Shown one piece after another: positions 25,877-38,188 of a stretch of 64,000 bases of DNA. The notes beneath the pieces were generated by a model that saw only the letters and a list, made by a program, of their open reading frames with translations, made no database searches and was not told the origin of the DNA. The position numbers and the translations under genes are program-made. The DNA is from Sthenelais limicola. Taxonomy: Eukaryota > Annelida > Polychaeta > Phyllodocida > Sigalionidae. Where the stretch lies: positions 54,898,773-54,962,772 of the forward strand of contig OW804095.1 in the NCBI GenBank assembly GCA_942159475.1, given 5' to 3'. Numbering within the stretch: the stretch's first letter is position 1; each line of letters begins with the position of its first letter.

Positions 25877-28800
25877 TCAAATAATTTCCAAGAATCCCAA
25901 AAACTTACAGACGAGAAATATTGCTGCGCCTGTGTTGAAAAATATGAGTCCACTTGCCTTTTGCCACTCCATCACGACAGCAAGAATGCCTATAGCAAGC
26001 GCAAGGTAGTATTTTAAATTATTTGTCTGTTCGGATTTCACAACTAAATAAACGGACACTACGGCAAAGAACAAAAAGTTTGCCGCTTTTCCTAGAACGA
26101 AGAAGACCACTCCAAGGATGATGAGAAGGAACACAGCATATTTGAGACCCACAAGCAGTAGGAAATTGCGCTGCTCTGCCTTGAAGCGAAAGCGCCACTC
26201 AGCAAGTTGTGTTTGTAGATCCTGATGTTGCCTGTCTATTTCTGCCAGTCGCGATCGATACTCAGCTAAATTCTGAAAATATTAACAAAAGAAAAAGGAT
26301 TTATATCAAAAGGATTTATATTAAGGGCTAGAGGTTAGAAACTTGTGATAGGCCTACTCAACATGGTATTTCCTTGAAAATATTTTAGTTTATACCATGT
26401 TTCTCTACCTTGCCCAGGGGTTATGACCAATTTAGGTAGAGACTAAAACGTTTAATAACCTCCATTTCTGGCCTGCTGCCCTAGTGGTGCATAATAATTT
26501 TTCGGGTTCGCCTTGGGATTATGCATCATCAGTGCACCGGGAGGCCATACATGTCGGGCATTAATCCTTACAGTTAGATATACATATTCTGTGGATATTC
26601 CGCACACATTTAATTCTTTACTTATGTAGACGTTACTTACATTGGCTGATTTTCTAGAAGCTGTGGCGGTTGCCAAGCATGCTGCACCGACAGGTAAATT
26701 TCCGGACGCCGAAAAGACTGAAAATACATAATATTTGTACTATATTCAATCGTGCGGTTGCACCTCACATCTATAATGACGGTAATGTGGCACAGAAAAA
26801 TGAGTCACAAGTCGCAACAAATGGATTATGAGATACCATATTTGAAAAGTTGAGATTAAGTGAGTTCCATCGATGTTAACATTTTGGAAATCTAAAAAGT
26901 ATGTATGTATTTCATGTTAGATATTTCTGTATGTTTGAAAGAAAGTTGAGCAACTGTCATGGGTGCATGCATGTACAATTACTAGTAAAGTAGCTGAATA
27001 TACTCCATAGGATGACCTTAGAAATGCAAAGATATATTTAATACACTATCTTGAGATTTGGTACATACGACTCAAAGCACCAGATATCTCAAAAATGAAA
27101 TCATTCATACCAAGAGATCTTTTGAATAAAACACTATGAGAAATATCAATTTTGCGACTTGTGACTCCTGCATCTGATCCTTCCTCCATTTGCCATCTTT
27201 TTACATGTCATTTTATTTATATTACACTATGCTAAATTGCTTGCAAAATCAAGGCTACTAGAGCATCATTGCTTACCAACACTACAGACTCAGCTCTAAC
27301 AACTCATTCTTATTCAATCTTAACAGTCACAGTATCCAGTTTCAAAATTACTAAACATTTCCATCTGGGAAGCCTGTCTTGGAGGCTACACTGAATGACT
27401 TAGGAATCACTGTTTGAAATCGCTAACTCCTCCACTAGTTTTGATTATGAAAAGTATATAAGCAATAAACTAAACTGGGACAAAAAGAACTTACCAACGC
27501 TTCCTATAAATGCTACATAGGCCAGGATAGACGCGAGCAGATTTTTACCCGCGACATGCGTGTCAAGCTGGTCAGTCATTATGCGTGCCCTCTGCAAACC
27601 ATCTTCACACGTGGACACCAGCGCGGAAATACGGTTCATCTATAAGCATTATTTGGACATATTCCATGAAGTGGGGTCCACGAATATTATAATTATTACC
27701 CAATGGAGCCCAAAGGTTCCTTTATTTCACAAAAAACACATATTTATAAGTCACAATTACATTTGTATAGCCTCAGGCTCCATTTTTGTTGTTTTAAAGA
27801 GCATAATATAAAGATACAAAAATATGAGAACATGTAATATGTTGTATAAGAACTGAAATTCGATTGTGTGACGCGAGTACTATATCATTATAATTATTAT
27901 AGTCATCGTTAATTAAAATGTCAAATTCAAGATCTCAAACAACATCGATAATTACACGCCCAAAAAAAATGTTTTCCCCAAAATAAAATCCTGGAACCTG
28001 CTTTTCTGTTATAACGTATAACGGAAATGAATGGGCTAGCTGTTCCAAATAGTACTAATCCTATATTATTGTCACCACAAAATATATTTTCAAAAAGCGT
28101 AATAAGAAATGAATTACGCGTATAAAAATATTATTTCATCGGATGTGAAGTAAATATTACTATGGCCTCACCTGAAAAGCCAATTTAACAGATGTCCACA
28201 AGCCAATATGTTCTCCTTTATTGATGATTAAGTCGAGGTGACCATCCAGGTCCTGGCCGAAAGCTTCTATGCTCTCTCGAAGAGTTGTCATCTTACCTTT
28301 AATATCTGGGAGGGTAAAAAGTCCTAATGATTAAGAAAGTCTAAACACACATATATATATTATACACACCTTCGAACATCAACCAACAGAACTAACCAGA
28401 ATCTCTTGGTATAATAATCAACTGTAAGAATATATTACCCTCGCCAAACCTTTCTTTGCTTAATGAATTTAACTTTCTATATCCAAAGAAAAAAATTCGC
28501 ATAACTCACCAAGGAGGATCTTTTCAACATATTCTCTGGAGGCATTGTCCACAAGGAAATGTTCTCGGATGGTTTCAGTCAATTCATACGTATCAACTAC
28601 CTGCGAGGAGTTGCATGAAACGTGAATTAATTTACAAATCGGTTGCGAATTTTTGGATTTTCCCAACAAAATTTTTAAGATAGACATAAATTGAGCAATT
28701 CTCACGACGTCACGAAGTTCAAGTGGGTGGGTTCAAGTGGGTCAGTTTAGAATCTGTGAATATCAAACTGTCAGACTGCATGTGTCGAGATTTCATACAC

Positions 28801-31512
28801 TAACTATGAGAATCGGCTTGATGCTGGGCTGCGAATGATTATGACGCCAGTCTATGTCATGCTCAGACATGAATGGGCATGGGGCTTACTCAAAAATGAA
28901 ATATGCAAATAAATATGAACTCGTCACGGTATATTGAATATTACAGCTGTATTTAAGTCCCTTAAATTTCACTCAACACAACTTTCCCACTTATAATTTT
29001 TACTATGGATAAAATTTATATACTTTTATCAACAGGGTAAAATTACAAACTCTTTATTTTGTTATTTGTTGTTAATAAAAAAATAGATATGCCAATTTAA
29101 AAAGGAAGTCCAATGCACAGTAATATTGAATGCTGCAGCTGTAAGTGTCCCCCCCCCCTAAAAAAGCTTTCCATACGGGAGAACATGCATTCTTATCAAT
29201 AGAAAAAATGATAACCTGTCTATTTATTTGTGTATTTTTTCTTAAAGAAAGCCCTACGCTAGTCCATGCGTGACGTAGTCCAGAGCGTGACGTAGACTCT
29301 TGCTGTAAAAAATGCATTTAACAGGTCACCTTCGGAAAACATCGTTTTCATAGTTAGTGTACACAAATTTTACATAAGGCCTAAAAAAACTAGGTGTGTT
29401 TCCGATTTACCCCTCCCCCTACCTAAGCTTATAAAATCAGGAAAATAGGGTTTCCTAACCCGAAACTGTCCAAAAAGCACATTTCCCATGTTGAAAACAA
29501 CTATTGTCATGAATTTACATTTTTTTTCAGTTCCTGGGAGGTGGTCCCCCCCCCCCCCCAAAAAAAAAGTTACCACCCCCCTACCTAGTTTTCAGCCAGA
29601 TAAATCGGAAACACACCTATTTTTTCCCCTAAGTCTTTGACCATACCTTTAGTGCAATTTTGATATTCAAAGAATTCCAGAATGGCCCATTCGACACCCA
29701 GTGGTGAGAATCGCCCAAATACATCCCAATAAAGATAGTAATTAATCGATTAAAGGATCTCATATTTCTTATAGGTATGCCTAACAGCAGTAATTCTTTA
29801 ATGTTTCTAGCGGAAAGATTCTTAGGATTCGTTACCATGGTAATTCATTTTTGCAAACTTACTTTGGCGTACTTGTCCACATTGCTGAGGGCATGCTGGA
29901 CGTATGGCAGAATCCGCTGGAATGCGCGGATGCCACAACGCACATCTCCTTGCCGCAGAAGACGGGAAGTCTCATCCAAGAATTTTCGAACACCACCCCA
30001 TTCTTCATCTTCAGGGATTCTATTTTGTATGTTTTCAGCTAGAAATAGAAAATCACAGCTTACTTCATTTTGCTGTTAGGCTACTTTTACTTCTCAGATG
30101 TTTCCCGCCAAGATATCCACCGGGGAATTATACATAGAAACCTCCTTAGGCAGGATGACTATTGATTCGGCTAAGTCTGAATTATCTCTAGGCATTGTGA
30201 TCATTTCTTGGGGATACTAGTTAAAGTATGACGCGACAGGAAAGATCTATTCAAGAAAACCTTTAAAAGGGTCAGTTTTCAATTCGGACCCATTTCGTGA
30301 GAATCGACCACATTATACGTACCATCGACCATATATAAACTTTACGTGTTAGTGTAAAAGCCATCGGGAATAGGTCTGTCTTGTTTGTACTTTTATCTCA
30401 CTAAATGTATTATGAGAAAGTTGTAGACATATAATCAGTCATTTATCCTAGATACACTTATGTATAACTTACCAAGTTTTGCAAGCTCCTCGGCGGCATG
30501 CCGGGCAATGTGTGCAGTCATAGTGTCAGTTGAGGTTATGTTATAGATACCGAAAGCGAAATTCTGATATTTTACAAAATCCAGTGGTGGTCCCCTGAAA
30601 TGAATAGTAATTTAATGAACGTAGGGCGTACATATACTCTTGAATCTGCCTTTTAATACATTGATGTAAATGTATCTGTATATATAATAACTAGCCCTTC
30701 CGGAGTATAGGCCTATTCGCAGAAGGGCGTGTTATTTCCTCGCGTAGTCTGTGTCCACACTGCACGAAGTTGGTTCATAATTTGGGGCAAATTGTGCAAC
30801 AAAAGTGAGTGAACAATTTTGGCTTCTTATTCAACAGAACGTGGATGCCTCTTTCCAACATTCCATGTACAAATGTTCCTAATTTTGATGTACCGAATAT
30901 AAAGCATCTAGTTTAAATTTAAGTCATGCTAAAGAATATCAAGGAAGGGCTATGTATAACCCGTCACATCATAAACTTGTCTAAAATAGATCTGATTCTA
31001 CATATTCAGTAGTTTCACTCTAGATACTCTACTCACGCTGTACGTATTTATCGGCAATATATATATCTAGAGCCTATAATTACAAATACAAATAATTATA
31101 GTTAAAACCACCCGCATCACGCCACCATATTTTGAAAACATCCATAGGCCTATCTGAAACATCGGCACTATAGAATGGATATCGCAGAAATCAAAGCATG
31201 ACAATCATTGTGAATCAACGATTTCGGGAATCATATCTGTCATCGACTATGTTAATGTTACAATGAATTAAGGCAATAATTATTAGACTCAGGAAGATGT
31301 ATCACAAACAAACATGTATTATCGCTCACCTCGCATCTTGTTTCCTTCACCCTCCAAAATCAATATGGCGCGGTGCATGGAGCTTCTACTCAGTTTAGCT
31401 AAAAATAGAGCGTCTGTGACGTAGGCGTTGGTTGAGATCATGGAAAATGCTGCAAACCCTCTCCTGTGCAGAGTATGGGGATAGCTCACGTTTATAGTAT
31501 CTGGGACGAATT
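25877..31512 (-). CDS. Multi-exon gene, unrecognised helical membrane protein
   Basis: Eight exons on the minus strand: 31512-31330, 30594-30473, 30038-29863, 28600-28510, 28305-28172, 27639-27495, 26717-26641 and 26272 to a TGA at 25877. All have GT-AG sites. From the second exon on, the phases join perfectly into about 379 residues. The 60-codon first exon (31512-31330) is open but its phase does not fit the second, so an exon is missing between them or it belongs elsewhere. The product begins with about 190 residues of amphipathic, charged helices. Then come a hydrophobic pair (around 'LLASILAYVAFIGSV' and 'GAACLATATA'), a charged coiled coil ('EYRSRLAEIDRQHQDL'), and three or four membrane segments ('YAVFLLIILGVVFFVLG', 'FLFFAVVSVYLVV', 'YLALAIGILAVVM'). 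No family was recognised. The N-terminus is undetermined. Confidence 0.7.
26793..27170. mobile_element. MITE-like element, family B copy 1
   Basis: 378 bp, bounded by inverted ends 'gaaaaatgagtcacaagtcgc' and 'gcgacttgtgactcctg'. It lies in an intron of the membrane-protein gene. Its interior matches copy 2 at 32263-32650, for example 'gatgaccttagaaatgcaa' and 'gatatatttaatacact'. There is no coding capacity. It is best read as a non-autonomous DNA transposon; the superfamily and target-site duplication were not determined. Confidence 0.75.
29381..29626. mobile_element. Short MITE-like element, family C
   Basis: About 245 bp. The left end 'taggtgtgtttccgattta' (in 29381-29407) reappears inverted at the right end (29601-29627). 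The same word CCTAA flanks both sides and may be a target-site duplication. The interior contains a C12 run followed by A9 near 29550. It lies in the intron between the third and fourth exons of the membrane-protein gene. Confidence 0.65.
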
Positions 31513-32262
31513 CTACAAAAGAAGCTTCTGGAAATTAAATAGGCCTAGAGCAGACGATTGAAAACCCCTTTATCTTATACGTTTCACATCGCAGCCTAAA
31601 TATAAATCTATCTCCTTGCTTTTTGCCTGTGAAGTTCGGTTCTTAAGTGGCAACTCTGATGTGTAATAATTGATATACGTTATAAGATCCTCCTTATACT
31701 TGTATGCTCCGTTTTGTTCGGTTGTGAAAGAAGAGTAGCCTCCCTGAACAAGGTTGCTTCAGAGAAAGGGAAGTACACGTGTGTGATGGAGAATGGAGGG
31801 GCTCTTCTTTCGCATCACAACCCGCGAACTTCCGAGAATTGGCCTTCATTCAATAAAGTACTCCCACATCATGTCAGTTTTGCCATCGCCATTGTATATA
31901 ATAACATATATCATCGTTAGGAATAATAGAAACTATATAAGGTTATGATCTATGGTTGCCTATGTTGAACTATATAGTTCTCTCTGTATATTTGACTAGA
32001 CTCACGTTTTAAATATTCAAAACCCGTGGATTTGTCCAAAATATCCCACTCTAATTTGAGAAAGAACAGTAGTAGGCCTAAATATAAATTAGATTGATCT
32101 ATAGGTGTAACCTCTATTGGATTAGTAACTCTAACTCAAAATAACATCGTGACATTGATGTAATGTTATTGATATATTTTAAACTAAAATGTTAATGTAC
32201 ACTTGACATTTCCCCGAGCTAGTTACTCAGACCGTCGGCCTATACTAATTTGCGATGTGTCA
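31513..32262. other. Upstream of the membrane-protein gene, no exon assigned
   Basis: AT-rich. It should contain 5' exons or the promoter of the minus-strand membrane-protein gene, but no reading frame with good splice sites was found. Confidence 0.35.
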
Positions 32263-32650
32263 CCTGAAAATGAGTCACAAGTCCCCGAAAATAGATTTTG
32301 ATATATTCATATTTGCAAAGATGAGATCAAGTGGATTCCAATGATAGTAGGCCTAAACATCTAGGAAATCTAAAAAGTGTTTTCATATTTTATGTTTGAT
32401 GTATTTATGCTTGAGAAAAAGTTTGCAATATTTCTTGTTAGCCAATTACCATGCAGTAACTGATCAAATATACTCGCTGATGACCTTAGAAATGCAACGA
32501 TATATTTAATACACTGTATGGGAATTTGGTACAAACATTTACATACTCAAAGCGCTATAGCCTCCAAACATGAGAACATTCCACCACAGAGATCTTGTGA
32601 ATAGATCACTTCGGAAAATATCATTTTTGCGACTTGTGACTCATTTTCCT
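32263..32650. mobile_element. MITE-like element, family B copy 2
   Basis: About 388 bp with inverted ends 'ctgaaaatgagtcacaagtc' and 'gacttgtgactcattttcc'. It has the same orientation and internal landmarks as the copy at 26793-27170 but is clearly diverged, so the copies are old. Both ends contain TGAGTCA, an AP-1-type sequence. Confidence 0.8.
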
Positions 32651-35600
32651 GTAACTCAATCTCCATTTAGGTGCTCTGCAACACATTGATCTCTCACCCA
32701 GCGCCTCCATGCTCCTCCCCTCGCATACCGACCTAATTAGTATGCAGGTTAGACAAACATACAGCTGGACGCATACCGTAACCAGTTTAATGCCATAGAT
32801 TTAGCATGGCAGAGCTATATCCCATCGCTTTGTCCTTTTATAAATATCATCATTATAGACCTACATGTATCTTTCCTATCCTTCCTATGTATGTTTATCC
32901 TTTTCTGTGTCATTTATTTTTCTCCTATAGTGCTACACCCCAAGTTAGGGACTTTGCTTATTACCCACTTTTTTAAAAAGAATCCTTGATAATTAAAATG
33001 TTTTCCTTGTTCATAAGACTTAAAGGAGAGGATGCATGAACTTTTTTCTTTTATTTATTGGGAAGACGGTTAGTTCCTCTTCCCAATGTAAAAATCTAAA
33101 TCATGTACAAGCAATATTGTCAAAGTTACAAAAGGTTTTATTCATGGAAACTAGAGCTAGGAATAAAACGCATTAACTGCCACCTACCATGACTTTTTGC
33201 CTGTGTGGCGTCACAGGGGTCACTCCCAAAGCCCCATGCAAGCAGAGCTACGTAGTATCCATAGCTCCGATGGCAGTGCATTGGGCCATTTATGTGGGAA
33301 AACACACATCTACATTGTAAATAAATTTGAGCGAAAGATTGCCAGACCCTTTTTGGTAAAGCCAAGAATGTGGGGACAGTGAATCTAAAGAAATGGACGA
33401 GTTTGGAGCTTCAGTTACGTACAGTATTCAGGAGGAAATATGGTATGTCTGACATCATCCCTGCCATCCCTGCCACTACTCCTGACTTCTCCCGACCTGG
33501 GAAGGCACTGCTCCTATATAAACAGCTATAAACCTATACCCATATTATTTGTAACTCTGGTTTAAATCAAATCAATGTTAAGTACCGTAACTTTCATAAT
33601 CTTTACTGTATCCAATCAACTATGGGCCGTAGAACCTTCACAGGGTGTGGGTGCAAGTGTGGTGAGGGAACATGTGTGTACGGTATATGTATGAAGGCTG
33701 TGGGGAGAGGAGGTAGGCCCTACTAGGTGCCTGCCACTGGCCCTGCCACTGCCCTGGCCGTAGGTCAGTCTGGCTGCACCCTACACCGGACCATACACTA
33801 GCCTTTCCACCTTATTCCCCGTTCACAGCTTTGTTTATAGAATTGGGGATCTCCAAATCAATCCCACTCACTGACGACTAGTTTAGAAGCCCCTTACACA
33901 CAGATTGTTTTCACTTAGTCTCTGTATACATGACAGATTTCAGATCATAGCATAGCTTTTGACCATACATATTGAAATCATTCAAGAGTTTTATCGCATT
34001 GTGATGTATGGTTGAATTGGGCCTAACTTTACCCTAAAATGTGTACTCCAGTTTACAGAAATGTAAATTATTTTGTGATACAGAAATTATAGTTGGTGAC
34101 ATAAGACAGCAAAGGCTAGTGCCCTTAAGTGAACCAGTGAAAAATCGAAAAATGGTATTTGTGTGAAAAATATGGGCCTCTGTGTGTCTCATGTTTAGTC
34201 TCATGTTAATCCTTACAATTCCAGATTTCGCCTAAACGGCCATTTTTCAGTGAAGCACTTACAACGTTGCGTCATGAAATGAGCGTCATTGATTGGCGCA
34301 ACTAAATTTACGCAACCAATCAAAATAACGTTGTAGATTGGTTGCATTCGAAAAGCGGATTCCACTAGTGCAATCCAGGCATGTTTATGCCATGGTCTAA
34401 TCTGGCCATGTTTTTGTGGATACGCACAGCTATCATGGCATAAATACAATTATCTATTGGTAATGGACATGGACATAACTTAAACTGTGTTTCAATAAAT
34501 CTTGGCTAAATTCGGGGCAAATTCTCCCCAAAGGTGCACCATAAGTGTCCTTTGTGATGTCGCAAGTGAAAATTTGCAAGTCTCTCGCCCTGCATGTGTC
34601 ATTTTTGCTTGCTCATATTTATAAATGTTAATAATATGAAAATTAAGGTCATGAACCATTGACCACAGGTCATATCCCAAAGCCTTTACATTTGAAATGA
34701 AATTATGAGGAATCTCATGCCCAACAAGCTGAGTGGCTGATTTTTGATGCATACTCGGCATTCCCGGCACTTATTTGATCTTTTTACAAATTTAACAAAG
34801 GCTTCCCATTTTCGTCCCCGAAAAGTAATGGTTTCTTTCCCCTAAATGATCATTGATTTGCAAAGACCCATATCTCTCCTACTTTATCAGTCTATGGTGA
34901 TAAATGCGTATGCACATACACATCGCAAGATGGCGCCACCACTCGATTTTGTCTCGGGTGAAGGAAATACTTTTGGAAAACCACCGAAACTTGAAATGCC
35001 ATTTTTTTTTATATGTTTCAGGATGCTCCAGGAGGGTATGGCTTGCAGTAAGGGGTTGTTAGAAGTGGTCACATGTATCTATGTGATTGTTCAGTACATG
35101 CCTTTCTGAATATTGAATATTTGTCTTTACCTTTAGCAAAATATGTGTATGTTTCAGTATAACTCGGTACATTTTTCTTATTGGGTGTGTGTGTGTGGGG
35201 GGGGGGGGGGGGGGGGGGGGGGCGTGATAGGGGTGTGGTGAATAGTTATAATCTTTAATTAATCATATGTTCTCTATTTTACACACAGTCACTCTGGTAC
35301 CTGGAACTGTATATTGTGACTTTCTGAGATGAGTAACTATAGTGAAGCAATCCTCTTGCGCTTAAGCGTTATTTCATGCAGTAAGTATAATATGTGGACC
35401 AGAAATAAACATATACTTAGCGTTGCGGGTATGTATGTAATGATTTTATTCCTTTATAAACATTTACATTGAAGCGAATTAGTCACCTTCTATAGTAATT
35501 AACAGGTCTTCCAGGCTACCCCACTATACGTCTTCTTTTCTATAGGTGGTCATATAATTTGCCTGTTTTTGTGTTCATAGGGTATGATCGATGAAGAATT

Positions 35601-35819
35601 TGATATAATTCAACTATAGCTTTCTTAACATGAAACCATTATATCTTAATTAACATATGGTAATTCAGTATAATAAAGTACAGCAATATATAGTACAGTA
35701 CATACTATATATGTTATATGAAACATTATAATTATATTATATATGTATAATAGCACGGTTCAGTACAGTACCGTACCTATCATTTTGTGTTTCAAGTCAT
35801 CATTCCACAAATTATTTGT
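32651..35819. other. Intergenic, no gene seen
   Basis: No credible exon. A (GT)n plus 26-G tract ends at 35222 (G run 35197-35222). The segment near 34480-34545 ('aaattctccccaa' and surroundings) resembles 13690-13745, so it is a diverged dispersed repeat. Confidence 0.4.
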
Positions 35820-36600
35820 GCTCTGAATAAAAATGGTAATCTTGGATTTACCATTTCATTTTTCTCTTTTCTTTATTTCTCATCTCTTCACAGGGATTGG
35901 GGTGCAGGTGCTCGCAAGATTTTTCATTTAGATACAATTTGAACTCCTCTATGGAGGAGCATTTCGCCCCTTCTTTTGGGAGGATGTTCCATAAAACTGG
36001 GAGCTGAAAATATACTGATTTTCTGATCTACTCTGTTCGGGATTGAAGTATATATAAGCAACTTCTTCCCTTTAGGTAGGGATCTTAAATCGAGGGTTCT
36101 CTCTTCAATATATTCAGTATATTCAGGGCCATTACTCATCCTAAATGCCATCTCTAGTTGATGGGTAACTCTTCTTTTTTCTAATAAATTTATACCTTAA
36201 ATATTCTTCTTGTTGAATCTCCAATACATTTCCTCTCTTGTCAAGACCAAAAGTTAAGCGAATAAACGAGTTGTGTAATACCTGCAACTTATCTAGTCAG
36301 TTTTAGGTGTAAGATTATAAAAACAATTACTAAAATCTATTATAGGCCGCACTGCTACCTTATATAATAAGCTAATTATATCGTTTGAAGTTAGTGATCT
36401 ATGACTTGTTCGTATCTCTCAGCCTGTTTTATTGAGACTTGGTTAATCTTTTGAGGTAGATGGTTTTTAAAATTAAATTTATTATCTATACACAAACCAA
36501 GGTTTTCGTTTGTTATTTGTTTTGATAAATCTGATGTATATGAGACAGTATCGTCTGCAAACAATTGCAGTTTTGCTACTAATACCACATTTTAAAAATT
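35820..36600 (-). pseudogene. Degraded non-LTR retrotransposon reverse transcriptase, C-terminal part
   Basis: On the minus strand, near 36545, the translation contains 'KLQLFADDTVSY', the A/C-box of reverse transcriptase. It is followed by 'NLGLCIDNKFNFKNHL', the normal next block, though part between them looks deleted. Further on come 'KRRVTHQLEMAFR' and 'SLPKGKKLL', and in another frame 'VLWNILPKEG.KCSSIEEFKLYL', the usual end of jockey/CR1-type proteins. Stops and frameshifts break the frame throughout. It is an old dead copy; exact ends are unclear. Confidence 0.75.
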
Positions 36601-36989
36601 ATTTCTGTATAAAAGATAAATATTCACTCCATACATCGCCCCATCAGAGGTTTAAAGATTATGGTGGACATAAGTGAAATATCTTGGCTCTGTTGATGGA
36701 TATCTGTCTTCAGAACTAAGATTTCTTAAATTATTGATGAAAGAACAGAGAATAATTATGTCCGCAACCCATCTAGACTAACTAATGAACATAGTGTTAC
36801 AGTGAACATTAACACCGTTGCATGTAAGTAACGACTATAGGTAAGGTTTAGATCATTGTACTGTCTAGGCTAAACACATTCTAGGAAGAAGATCAATAAG
36901 GATCTGGATCATTGCTAATGTAATGTTCGTGATGGTTCTCGATCATGACTCCTATCTGAAGTACCAGTCGACGTAATACCGGTGTAACA

Positions 36990-37690
36990 GTTCTAAATTA
37001 CCCCCTCATCTAATATACCCCCGGTAATTTAGACCTTAGGTTTAAATGACCCCCTCTAGGTTCAAATTACCCCCCTTTGTTTCATTGATAATCTTACACC
37101 AGCAATTCTAAAAGAACATATATCAGAAGCTCATATCTAATGCTTATGGGGAATGAATTAAAGATTACTTTGAGGGTCTAATAATGAAATTTATTGTAAT
37201 TCTGTATAATAACCCTTTTTTCTTTCTATTTATTTAAACTGAATATATCATTGTAACTCAATGACTATGGAAGCTTATTGCAAATAAAAAACAAACCAAC
37301 TAACATCTTTCCAGTTCTGTCTATCAGGCCTGTACTGTATTCATTTTTTACTTCATTCATTATTACTTTTATTGTCATAATTAAAAGAATCAATGTTTCA
37401 ATGGGGGTACATCAGTACTAGATTGGTAACACATACTGGGGGTATATTAGACCTAGGTTTAGTTTCCCCTTTAGGGGTACTTTGAACCTGGTGGGCGTAC
37501 ATTTGACCTAGGTCTAATATACCCCGGGGGTACATTGAAACTGGAGGAGGTATATCCAACCTAGGTCTAAAGTACCCCCGGGGGTATATTGGACCTAGGT
37601 CAAATGTACCCCCGGTACATTAGACCTAGGTTAGTTATACCGGGGGGTACACCTGATGGGGGGGGGGGGGTACATTAGACCTGCTACACA
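36990..37690. mobile_element. Fold-back element of CTAGG/TACCCCC words
   Basis: About 700 bp. The left 110 bp ('ctaatatacccccgg', 'gaccttaggttta', 'caaattacccccc') are matched in inverted orientation by the right ~250 bp, where units of about 50 bp repeat around the palindromes GACCTAGGTC and TACCCCCGGGGGTA. An ordinary AT-rich spacer separates the arms. There is no ORF. It looks like a non-autonomous fold-back transposon with expanded ends, including a 13-G run at 37658-37670. Confidence 0.65.
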
Positions 37691-37978
37691 TGCTTAATAT
37701 TTATACAAATACTTAATTAAACCGTTACCTTTATTATATAAACGTATCATCATAACTATTACATAATTATAGTAATAAGGCTTTGCCTAGCTTACATTAT
37801 GGATTCTCGAGGTGATTGGTCCTTTGCTACGAATTATGAACTGATGATGACAATCCAGAAAATACTAACCCAAACTAAATAATTGCTAGCTATTGATGCC
37901 ATGCCATGGCAAGCCTAATTAGTTCTCACATTATTAAAGTCAGAGCAACAACAATCACAAATAGATTCTGGCGTATGA
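37691..37978. repeat. Host repeat interrupted by the LINE, left part
   Basis: Sequence just before the LINE poly-T (about 37895-37976: 'ccatgccatggcaagc', 'gattctggcgta') is homologous to 44840-44925 on the far side. The right side then continues with a second related block. The LINE therefore inserted into a diverged tandem or dispersed repeat. Confidence 0.6.
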
Positions 37979-38188
37979 TTTTTTTTTTTTTTTTTTTAAA
38001 CAGCTTTATTCAATATGTCAACAAATCCTGATTCTCTGGGTCGATAACACATGAGATATACATCGAACCCTTTTCCTCTCCGTAGATAAACCATGTTCTA
38101 TACAATAAGAGTGAACCTATATACATATTAGGTTTTTTGATGGGGAGTTTGTTAAAACAATATTTTACTAGGTAATGGTGGAAGAGTA

